Positions 13,205 through 19,166 of a stretch of DNA of 21,944 bases are shown piece after piece. The DNA is from a virus. How positions within the stretch are numbered: the first letter of the stretch is position 1; every line of letters starts with the position of its first letter. The DNA lies in the IMG/VR virus record IMGVR_UViG_3300017788_000204, positions 1 to 21,944 of that record; one strand, given 5' to 3'. A program made the translations under genes and the position numbers. A model generated the notes under the pieces. That model searched no databases, was not told the DNA's origin, and was given only the letters and a program-made list of their open reading frames with translations.

Positions 13205-13518
13205 ATTCTTTTACCTTTTGAACTTCTACGTTTTGGCTTGATTCTTCTCATGCCCACATTTAATTTAGGCAATCTTTGACTTGCAGGGTTTGTTCTTTTG
13301 GTTCTACTGGCTTTAGTGGTCATGGTAGAACCTTTTCTTCGTTTAGTCGCTTTGAGTGTTCTACTGGCTTTAACGTTAAGTGGTGCTGTGCAGGTACTGG
13401 GTTTGCTAACTATTCTACCTTTTCTACTGCCGCTAGTGCAACGATACTTTCGTACAGTTTTGTTACCCTTTTTTCCAAAGATACCAACTACACCTTCTGT
13501 AATTTCCTCTATCAACAT
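13201..13518 (-). CDS. Basic Cys-containing protein, tandem paralogue 1
   Basis: A 105-residue, very Lys/Arg-rich protein. It shares with the next gene upstream the layout KKxxKxVRKYRCxxGxRKGRIV, a second Cys about 16 residues after the first, and a C-terminal segment of KASRTKRTNPASQRLPKLN type. The two clearly arose by duplication. The first Cys and the downstream Cys could bind metal as a pair, but no His/Cys partners are obvious. The ATG at 13518 shares its A with the preceding stop (TGATG); a TTG one codon earlier is less likely. Strong positive charge suggests binding to DNA, RNA or acidic protein. Function unknown. Confidence 0.7.
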   Translation of the reverse strand: MLIEEITEGVVGIFGKKGNKTVRKYRCTSGSRKGRIVSKPSTCTAPLNVKASRTLKATKRRKGSTMTTKASRTKRTNPASQRLPKLNVGMRRIKPKRRSSKGKRI

Positions 13519-13814
13519 CAACGTTTACCCTTGCGTTGTGCTCTGTTTAAACGAGCTATTCGTTTAGAAACAGGGTTCATTCTTTTGGTTCGCTGTGCTT
13601 TTCTAGCCATTCTAGCACCTAATCGTGCTTTGGTCTTTTTAAATTGTATTCTTTTTTTAATATCTGGTGCAGCAAAACACTGTGCTAATTTTGCAACAAT
13701 TCTGCCTTTTCTAGGGCCGCCTGAACAGCGATATTTTCGCACAGCTTTTTTACCAGAGCGTGCCCAAATTTGTTTTTCATCAATTTGATCAATAAAAATT
13801 TCACGAAGTAACAT
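13518..13814 (-). CDS. Basic Cys-containing protein, tandem paralogue 2
   Basis: A 98-residue protein with the same YRC...GRIV core as the downstream paralogue (here SGKKAVRKYRCSGGPRKGRI), a second Cys, and the ending KRMNPVSKRIARLNRAQRKG. Extremely basic throughout except for the N-terminal MLLREIFIDQIDE. A GATAAATA late promoter sits just 5 nt before the ATG with no ribosome-binding site, predicting a leaderless transcript. It leads a coupled string of six small genes running to 12357. Nucleic-acid binding or packing inside the virion is plausible from charge alone. Confidence 0.7.
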   Translation of the reverse strand: MLLREIFIDQIDEKQIWARSGKKAVRKYRCSGGPRKGRIVAKLAQCFAAPDIKKRIQFKKTKARLGARMARKAQRTKRMNPVSKRIARLNRAQRKGKR

Positions 13815-13819
13815 AAAGT

Positions 13820-13827
13820 TATTTATC
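13820..13827 (-). promoter_or_regulatory. T4-like late promoter box GATAAATA
   Basis: GATAAATA on the minus strand with only 5 nt to the ATG at 13814, so the predicted transcription start falls at or within a base or so of the start codon. Confidence 0.65.
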
Positions 13828-13832
13828 GTGAT

Positions 13833-14069
13833 TTATAGGTTCATTAATAAAACAATTACTGTAGAAAGCAACCCTGCTACTATTGTACCAGCAGATCCTA
13901 TAATAACCTTGGCTAAACTGTTTTGTCCAGCTTTCATATCTTCAGCAATGCCATCTAATTTATTTTCGACTTTGGTCAATCGTTGATCCAAGGCAGCATA
14001 ACGTATTGCACACAGATCTACGTGTGCTTCTAAACTTTCTTTTTCTAACTGAGTAGAAGGTAAAGACAT
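13833..14069 (-). CDS. Coiled-coil membrane protein, holin-like
   Basis: A 78-residue protein with an N-terminal helical, heptad-like region (ALDQRLTKVENKLDGIAEDM) and one strongly hydrophobic C-terminal segment (about 55-78, IIGSAGTIVAGLLSTVIVLL). This layout matches XhlA/hemolysin-like small phage membrane proteins, often linked to lysis, so a holin or holin-partner role is possible. The ATG has GGAGAG upstream and a GATAAATA late promoter about 50 nt further up, fitting late expression. No endolysin was recognised in this window, which limits the lysis argument. Confidence 0.7.
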   Translation of the reverse strand: MSLPSTQLEKESLEAHVDLCAIRYAALDQRLTKVENKLDGIAEDMKAGQNSLAKVIIGSAGTIVAGLLSTVIVLLMNL

Positions 14070-14121
14070 CGCTAACTCTCCAAAAAATACGTTTGCCTAA
14101 GTTAGTGCCTCAATTGTAAAT

Positions 14122-14129
14122 TATTTATC
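14122..14129 (-). promoter_or_regulatory. T4-like late promoter box GATAAATA
   Basis: GATAAATA on the minus strand overlapping the TGA stop of the upstream gene. It lies 52 nt before the ATG at 14069, giving that gene a normal leader with a GGAGAG site. Confidence 0.7.
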
Positions 14130-14520
14130 AATCTATGCGTTTAAATAGCAAATTGATCTTGCGTTTGTTTTTGGTTTCAAACACACTTTCTTTTAAAGTA
14201 ATAGATTCACTTAGTCCTGTAATGATAGGTATTAAATCAAAATCATTTTGCAATACTGCAACATCAATACCGTCGGCATATTCGATATTAAATCTTAATC
14301 GCCATACTTTGTGTTCACCTTTATAAATGTAACCAAACCCTTGTTTATCTACAGTAACAGTTTCACACATAGGAGATTCATCAAAATATGGAATTACTCT
14401 TAATCCTAAAGTTTGAACTAGTGTTAAAAAATTCTGTTGTTGGTGCCATTTGGGATCTGTTTTATCAAATCTTGCTTTGGTTTCGGTTATGTCTATTAAT
14501 GTTTGAAGTTCAAAAAGCAT
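14128..14520 (-). CDS. Conserved T4-like phage protein, unknown function
   Basis: A 130-residue protein starting MLFELQTLIDITETKARFDK, then QQQNFLTLVQTLGLRVIPYF, a HKVWRLRFNIEY strand, and DFDLIPIITGLSESITL. The pattern is familiar from uncharacterised, probably structural proteins of marine T4-like phages. A TGTAAATA element lies 4 nt before the ATG with no ribosome-binding site, so the mRNA may be leaderless. It is isolated from the preceding gene by a strong terminator. No catalytic motif seen. Confidence 0.7.
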   Translation of the reverse strand: MLFELQTLIDITETKARFDKTDPKWHQQQNFLTLVQTLGLRVIPYFDESPMCETVTVDKQGFGYIYKGEHKVWRLRFNIEYADGIDVAVLQNDFDLIPIITGLSESITLKESVFETKNKRKINLLFKRID

Positions 14521-14524
14521 ATGT

Positions 14525-14532
14525 TATTTACA
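14525..14532 (-). promoter_or_regulatory. Variant late promoter box TGTAAATA
   Basis: TGTAAATA differs from TATAAATA at one base and lies 4 nt from the ATG at 14520, immediately after a terminator. A promoter is needed somewhere here, which favours it being functional. Confidence 0.45.
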
Positions 14533-14536
14533 GAGA

Positions 14537-14570
14537 TAAAAAAAACGCCACTATGAAAGTGGCGTTTTTG
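14537..14570 (-). terminator. Rho-independent terminator
   Basis: A 7-bp stem ACGCCAC/GTGGCGT (14545-14565) with a 7-nt loop, followed by a long T run on the minus strand. It also has T residues on the plus side, so it could act in both directions. It ends the transcript of the 120-residue gene. Confidence 0.92.
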
Positions 14571-14589
14571 TTTGTAGTTTTTATGCGTA

Positions 14590-14952
14590 TTACATACCTT
14601 CTAGGTCTGTCGGTTCTGTAACAGTTACAGTTTGTGTATCTGATAGAGTTGCAACACCGCCGGTTACAGTGAATACACCAGTGTCTAGAACTTTTGCAAT
14701 TTGAGTTGCAATCCAATCTAGATCAATAGCATGACGATCTGCAACAAAGTATAGTTCGTTACCGTTTGATTTGAACTGCATGATGTGGCCTACTGAACCT
14801 AGTGTATCAGTTACGAATGATGCTTTTGCATCTGTACCAATTTGTGCAAGACCTGCACCACTCAACACAACCTTGTAAACGGTTTGCTGCATATTTCTTT
14901 GAATAGTACCTCTAGCAATTGGCGTAGGGTTAACTCTTGTTACTGCTGGCAT
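14590..14952 (-). CDS. Probable virion-associated protein, unknown function
   Basis: A 120-residue protein starting MPAVTRVNPTPIARG, with strand-rich segments (TVYKVVLSG, HIMQFKSNGNELYFVADR) and a Thr/Val-rich C-terminus (VFTVTGGVATLSDTQTVTVT). I chose the ATG at 14952, which has AGGAG eight bases upstream, over a TTG at 14979. It has its own GATAAATA late promoter and a strong terminator, so it is a single-gene late unit, an arrangement often used for an abundantly made virion protein. No family recognised; the structural role is inferred from expression signals. Confidence 0.75.
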   Translation of the reverse strand: MPAVTRVNPTPIARGTIQRNMQQTVYKVVLSGAGLAQIGTDAKASFVTDTLGSVGHIMQFKSNGNELYFVADRHAIDLDWIATQIAKVLDTGVFTVTGGVATLSDTQTVTVTEPTDLEGM

Positions 14953-15010
14953 TTTATTTCTCCTAATCTCTAATGCCAAATTCGCTACTCTGCGAACTTG
15001 TATATGTAAT

Positions 15011-15018
15011 TATTTATC
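15011..15018 (-). promoter_or_regulatory. T4-like late promoter box GATAAATA
   Basis: GATAAATA on the minus strand, 58 nt before the ATG at 14952. With the terminator at 14537-14570 it defines a one-gene late transcript. Confidence 0.75.
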
Positions 15019-15040
15019 AAATCGATAAAAAATACAAATG

Positions 15041-15907
15041 TTATACCTTCTTTTTTGCTCGTTTATGAAGGGCTCTTAGGTTTTGCACATAAGCAGGACC
15101 GGCTTTTACAATATCATCTATCAAAGCTATCGCAGGCAAATAAGCTTGTACCATAGGAGCAGGAATACCTTTGCCATCTTTTGCTAGTTCTAAGAATCGT
15201 TTAGTTAAACCTAAACTGGCATTTCCGACAATGTATCTATACAACGCAATGTCGGTAGGAGATATTAGAATATCAGGCACACTGATCACTGGTTCAGTGT
15301 CTGCAACACGATCTGTTTCTAGATTTTTAACAGCAGCAAATTTTTCAAAATCATCTATAATATCCGAAGAGCGAAGTTTTGCTCTCACAGCAAAAATTAA
15401 TTGTGTAAATGCTCTTTGTTTTTCTGCAATGGTTAGCTTTTTCCAATCACTTAAACTTCTGCGTATATCTTTATAGGTCGTGTTTGTTATACGTAAACTG
15501 TTTTCTAATTTAATAAACAAACTGCTAACTAGTAAGGGACTTTTACCCTGTGCTAATTCATTGAGATATCTATTTAAATCTCTTACAGGTACTCGAGTTG
15601 ACTTTTTAGCAGCAATTGCTAGATCAGGTTCTTTTAGCTTTCTTTGTGCAGAATCGTCACCTACAAGAAAATATATGAAATTATAAAGATCCGTGCCCAT
15701 GATTCTATAAAACTTATACAATTCAAATCCTACTGTTTTTTTACAATAGGTTTGAATAAACAATTTAAAATCAGGATATTGATTCATCATTTCTAATGCA
15801 AGCAACATAAGATACAGTCTTTCAGCACAGTCTGTATAGGTAAGCTTTTGACTGCTACCATCATCCTTGGTCATTCTTGCTTCACAAAGTTCTTTTATAA
15901 ATTCCAT
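15041..15907 (-). CDS. Conserved T4-like phage protein, unknown function
   Basis: A 288-residue, mostly helical protein. Notable segments are ARMTKDDGSSQKLTYTDCAE near the N-terminus, FYRIMGTDLYNFIYFLVGDD (about 67-86), and AVRAKLRSSDIIDDFEKFAA in the third quarter. These recur in uncharacterised proteins of marine T4-like phages. It starts three bases after the ligase-like gene and ends the operon that begins at 18011. No catalytic motif or membrane segment stands out. Co-occurrence with two nucleotidyltransferase-like proteins hints at a shared nucleic-acid process, but this is inference. Confidence 0.7.
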   Translation of the reverse strand: MEFIKELCEARMTKDDGSSQKLTYTDCAERLYLMLLALEMMNQYPDFKLFIQTYCKKTVGFELYKFYRIMGTDLYNFIYFLVGDDSAQRKLKEPDLAIAAKKSTRVPVRDLNRYLNELAQGKSPLLVSSLFIKLENSLRITNTTYKDIRRSLSDWKKLTIAEKQRAFTQLIFAVRAKLRSSDIIDDFEKFAAVKNLETDRVADTEPVISVPDILISPTDIALYRYIVGNASLGLTKRFLELAKDGKGIPAPMVQAYLPAIALIDDIVKAGPAYVQNLRALHKRAKKKV

Positions 15908-15910
15908 TGT

Positions 15911-16999
15911 TTACTCTGGACGCCATCTATGTCTTGGCACTAGTTTAGTTTTACTTGCTCTATCAACATACCCTTCTCCGCCTGCTTCACCTTTTGTACT
16001 GGCTTTTACATCTGCAGGGGCAGCATCTAGTTGATCTATTATGTCGTTTTTAACTGCCATTATCTTGTTAACCAATTCAAATATTGCATTAAACGCGGTA
16101 GAATTGCTTTGAAGCATCTGTTTAATTTTAACTTGCTTGTTTGGACTAACTTTACTTTGTTCTAACCATATGACAAATCCCTGGTTTAATTTGTTCAATT
16201 GTTGAGTTTTGCTCATATAATTAATATAGGTGTACAGTATTTGTTTCACGTCGCTTAACCCCTGTTGAGGTGCTAATACTGAATCTATTGCTGATCCATA
16301 TTTGTTTGCAAGGGTTTCTATCTCTTTTACACTGCTTTTATCTACCTTAGGTTGATGTGGTACATAGGTAGGTCCTAAAACAACAACTTCTCTACTGTTA
16401 AGTGCTTGCACATTGTCTACTGGTTCGCCTGCACTGGAACCGAATTCGTCATGATGAAGATGTGCTACAATTCCTACTGTGCTGGAACCAATTCTTTTAC
16501 CTAACTGTGAATTTGGATCAACTGTATAAGTTACCTTATTAGGAGTAAATTCAATACCAGATTCTGTTTTTTGATAAGGATCGCCTGGATAGTACAACAA
16601 ATCTCCAAAGTAAAAGCCTCTGACGCTGGGAGGAGTTGCCTTTTCCATTATAGAAAATACTGTGCCCAAATCGTTTGCTAGTTTCTCTCTCCAATCTTCA
16701 CCTTTACCTGAACTGGCTATGAAATTTCTCAAATCCTCAGCACTGTTGCTTTTTCTTCGGCCCCATCCGTTTTTGCCTACTAGAACAAATTCTCCGTCTG
16801 TATCTCTACCCCAGTAGATTGCTATTCTGCCATCCCACTTTACACTAACTGAACCTGCATCTGTGCCTAATCTATTTAGAATTTCAACTGCTTCTTTAGC
16901 ACCTGCGGATCCGTCTACCACCACTAGGTCTTCAAGATGTTGATATTCTCTGCCTACCTTTGCTTCAGTGATGACCTGTCGAAATTCTATAAATCTCAT
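15911..16999 (-). CDS. Phage protein with ligase-like KxDG nucleotidyltransferase motif
   Basis: A 362-residue protein. VSVKWDGRIAIYWG (Lys 54, Asp 56, Gly 57, Arg 58) matches KxDGxR motif I of covalent nucleotidyltransferases such as DNA/RNA ligases and capping enzymes, where Lys forms the nucleotide adduct. A later RGFYFGDLLYY segment could be the motif III region, and IEFTPNKVTYTV and TVGIVAHLHH follow. A C-terminal helical region and a basic end complete it. An RNA- or DNA-joining role is a hypothesis from motif I only; similar phage proteins are annotated as unknown. It overlaps the Pol-beta-like nucleotidyltransferase gene by ATGA and precedes the 288-residue gene. Confidence 0.65.
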   Translation of the reverse strand: MRFIEFRQVITEAKVGREYQHLEDLVVVDGSAGAKEAVEILNRLGTDAGSVSVKWDGRIAIYWGRDTDGEFVLVGKNGWGRRKSNSAEDLRNFIASSGKGEDWREKLANDLGTVFSIMEKATPPSVRGFYFGDLLYYPGDPYQKTESGIEFTPNKVTYTVDPNSQLGKRIGSSTVGIVAHLHHDEFGSSAGEPVDNVQALNSREVVVLGPTYVPHQPKVDKSSVKEIETLANKYGSAIDSVLAPQQGLSDVKQILYTYINYMSKTQQLNKLNQGFVIWLEQSKVSPNKQVKIKQMLQSNSTAFNAIFELVNKIMAVKNDIIDQLDAAPADVKASTKGEAGGEGYVDRASKTKLVPRHRWRPE

Positions 17000-17757
17000 T
17001 TAAGACGTTCCATCATTTCACGGAACCATTCCATTGTTCCAACAGGAAATGATTCTTTAGGAGTAGTTTGTTTTTTTGCAAATGCAGGATCCTGTTCTAG
17101 ATCCGCTAACATGTTTTTACCGCCATCGGGCAATGCTTTTGCTATAGATTCTACGCTTCCGAGGTCTTTACCAGTTGCGTTGTCACCAATCAAAGTTTTT
17201 GCAATTTTATCTAGATCATCTGTATAAAATTTGCTCTTTTTTCCGTCAGGTCCTCTAGTCCATAGACCTTCATAAGGGCTCCAAAGCAGTCCGTTTTTTC
17301 TTGCTAGATACGCAAGTGCTACATGTTTATGCATACCTTTATAAGGAGAACCTTTTGGAATATCGTGAACGTGAAACTTTTGTGCAATTTCAGCCTTAGG
17401 CACTACCATAATATCTACTTGATGTGCAGAATCGCCAACTGGTGATCTTACGTGAACACTTACTCCACTTTGCCCTGTTTGATAACCAGCTTGGTCAAAC
17501 AGATCTCTCAAGTTCTTTCTAACTGTTTTTATATCGGTATTTTTGAAATAATTAGCCAGTGCGTCTGCATCTACAATCATATCCAAGTCACCACTGATTT
17601 TACCTGGTGTAGGAGTAGCACCACTGCCTATTGGCAATGCTTTTGTTCCTATTTTTGTAAGCACACTGTTAATAGGTTTTATTATTGCAGGTATATCTTT
17701 ATGATCAAATGGCGTTGCATCTGCAAAAACATTACCACCTTCATTTAACGTGGTCAT
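16996..17757 (-). CDS. Pol-beta-superfamily nucleotidyltransferase-like protein
   Basis: A 253-residue protein with the Pol-beta-type signature: IGSGATPTPGKISGDLDMIV (Gly-Ser at 44-45, Asp 57 and Asp 59) and a third acidic residue in HQVDIMVV (Asp 115). This is the metal-binding triad used by nucleotidyltransferases that add nucleotides to RNA, proteins or small molecules. The middle contains HKHVALAYLARKNGLLWSPY. Substrate unknown. Its ATG overlaps the upstream stop (ATGA), and its stop overlaps the start of the ligase-like gene, so these proteins are translationally coupled and likely act together. Confidence 0.75.
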   Translation of the reverse strand: MTTLNEGGNVFADATPFDHKDIPAIIKPINSVLTKIGTKALPIGSGATPTPGKISGDLDMIVDADALANYFKNTDIKTVRKNLRDLFDQAGYQTGQSGVSVHVRSPVGDSAHQVDIMVVPKAEIAQKFHVHDIPKGSPYKGMHKHVALAYLARKNGLLWSPYEGLWTRGPDGKKSKFYTDDLDKIAKTLIGDNATGKDLGSVESIAKALPDGGKNMLADLEQDPAFAKKQTTPKESFPVGTMEWFREMMERLK

Positions 17758-18011
17758 TTTTTTGATTTATCCTCTATAACTTTTTGAATGCTTCTTCTAA
17801 ATTTTCTAGGGTCTGATGCTTTTATTGAATTAAAAAATCTACGTTCTAATTCACCTGCTGTTTCTATATCGTAACTGGCATGGATTCTTGTTAAAAGATT
17901 TATTGCACTTTCTATTATATTATTTGCACTGGCTTCTATAAGATAGTCGTTGTTTCTTTTACCGTGAACGGTGTTCAATTCTTCTAAGATACTTCTTGTT
18001 CTTTTTCTCAT
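17754..18011 (-). CDS. Small conserved phage protein, operon leader gene
   Basis: An 85-residue, helical, charged protein (MRKRTRSILEELNT at the start, then NIIESAINLLTRI and ETAGELERRFFNSIKASDPR). The pattern recurs in marine T4-like phages directly ahead of nucleotidyltransferase-like genes. The ATG at 18011 has ATAGGA upstream and an AATAAATA late-type box at 18030-18037. It leads the coupled operon down to 15041. It may be an accessory subunit of the nucleotidyltransferase, which is only a positional inference. Confidence 0.7.
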   Translation of the reverse strand: MRKRTRSILEELNTVHGKRNNDYLIEASANNIIESAINLLTRIHASYDIETAGELERRFFNSIKASDPRKFRRSIQKVIEDKSKK

Positions 18012-18029
18012 TTCAGTGTTCCTATAATG

Positions 18030-18037
18030 TATTTATT
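18030..18037 (-). promoter_or_regulatory. T4-like late promoter box AATAAATA
   Basis: AATAAATA on the minus strand, 18 nt before the ATG at 18011 and just after the pstS terminator. It would drive the four-gene nucleotidyltransferase operon. Confidence 0.6.
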
Positions 18038-18057
18038 TTGATAGAACAGAATGAGAA

Positions 18058-18090
18058 GAAAAAAATAGGGAGCACAGTATGCCCCCTACT
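18058..18090 (-). terminator. Rho-independent terminator after pstS
   Basis: A 9-bp stem TAGGGGGCA/TGCTCCCTA with one G-U pair (18066-18088) and a 5-nt loop, followed by seven T residues on the minus strand. It lies 15 nt after the pstS stop and closes the phosphate cassette. Confidence 0.93.
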
Positions 18091-18104
18091 TTTAATTGAA
18101 ACGA

Positions 18105-19091
18105 TTATTGTGCTAGACTAGCAATCAATGCTTGTGTTTCTGCTAGAGCAGGATCTGGCACTAGACCATACTGATCAAGTGGACCGCCAGGACCAGCAAT
18201 ATCATCACTCATAAAGAATGTAATAAATTCATGCAGTCCAGGAATAGCACCTACATGAGCATTCTTTACATAGAAGAACAGCGGACGGCTGATTGGATAC
18301 TCTCCACTTGCTACTGTTTCACTACTAGCAGTTACACCGTTGATAGTGGCAGCATACAATGTTTGTGTATTATTAAGCAGGAATGACAATCCAAACACGC
18401 CAATTCCAATCTTATTACCTTCCAGACGGGCTAGTGTTTCGGTATAGTCGCCGTCGATATCGATAGCAACATTATCAGAGCGAACCTTCATACACTCTGC
18501 TGACGCTGCTTTCTTATCACCGCCATTTTCCTTGAGGATAAGGTCATATGTTCCTACAACCTTGCAGCCTTCTTCCATAACCTTGATGTCAAACACTTCT
18601 CTCGTTCCGTGCTTGGTGCCAGGAATGTAAACAAGAATCTCACGATCAGGAAGTGAAGGATCTACTTGTTTCCAGTTGGTTACGTTTGATCTTGCGCTAA
18701 GTGCAAGATACATCTGTGCTGGAGTTAAGTTGTCAAAGCCTTTGTTTTCAAGACGGCTTGCAAAAACAATACCGTCGTAACCAATACGAATCTCAGTAAT
18801 TTCACCTATCACTGCTTCACACGCAGCCCACTCATCATCTTTCATTTTTGAACTGCTGTTGGCAATATCAACTGTGTTAGGACCAATGCCTTCACAGAGT
18901 TTTTTACGACCAGCACCAGAGCCACCACCTTCAACTACAGGTGTAGAGAAGTCAAAGTTTTCGCCAAATGCCTCAGCAACAATAGTTGCGTAGGGTAATA
19001 CTGTTGAACTGCCGGTAATGTGAACGTTGTCACGTGCGGCAACTTGTGTTGCGGCTAGAGCAAATGCCGCACCTATTATAAATGATTTCAT
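18105..19091 (-). CDS. pstS: Phosphate ABC transporter substrate-binding protein
   Basis: A 328-residue periplasmic phosphate-binding protein. A Sec signal peptide covers residues 1 to about 19 (MKSFIIGAAFALAA, cleavage after ..VAA). The mature part begins with the phosphate-site loop HITGSSTVLPY, followed by GGGSGAGRKKLCEG and DIANSSSKMKDDE, typical of PstS. It binds phosphate and delivers it to the host PstCAB importer; no other pst genes are present, so it must use the host transporter. Its ATG has a strong AAGGAG. It follows phoX across a 75-nt gap holding a perfect inverted repeat, and is closed by a strong terminator. Phage-borne pstS is established in marine cyanophages. Confidence 0.93.
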   Translation of the reverse strand: MKSFIIGAAFALAATQVAARDNVHITGSSTVLPYATIVAEAFGENFDFSTPVVEGGGSGAGRKKLCEGIGPNTVDIANSSSKMKDDEWAACEAVIGEITEIRIGYDGIVFASRLENKGFDNLTPAQMYLALSARSNVTNWKQVDPSLPDREILVYIPGTKHGTREVFDIKVMEEGCKVVGTYDLILKENGGDKKAASAECMKVRSDNVAIDIDGDYTETLARLEGNKIGIGVFGLSFLLNNTQTLYAATINGVTASSETVASGEYPISRPLFFYVKNAHVGAIPGLHEFITFFMSDDIAGPGGPLDQYGLVPDPALAETQALIASLAQ

Positions 19092-19129
19092 ATGTTATGT
19101 CTCCTTTTGATTCTCATTTATTGTGTAAG

Positions 19130-19157
19130 GTTAAGGGGACTTTTGTTTCCCCTTAAC
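19130..19157. repeat. Perfect 10-bp inverted repeat between phoX and pstS
   Basis: Arms GTTAAGGGGA (19130-19139) and TCCCCTTAAC (19148-19157) with an 8-nt loop. On the minus strand it is not followed by a T run, so it is a poor terminator. It may be an RNA-processing or stability hairpin, or a partial attenuator between phoX and pstS. Confidence 0.7.
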
Positions 19158-19166
19158 TAATTTAAA

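Noticed and set aside
13276-13788. A 170-codon plus-strand ORF opposite the two basic proteins
   Set aside because: It is the complement of the Lys/Arg-rich paralogous pair. It has no ribosome-binding site, and the minus-strand duplicates are clearly the coding frames.
14953-14979. TTG start at 14979 for the 120-residue late protein
   Set aside because: The ATG at 14952 has AGGAG at the right distance, whereas the TTG has none.
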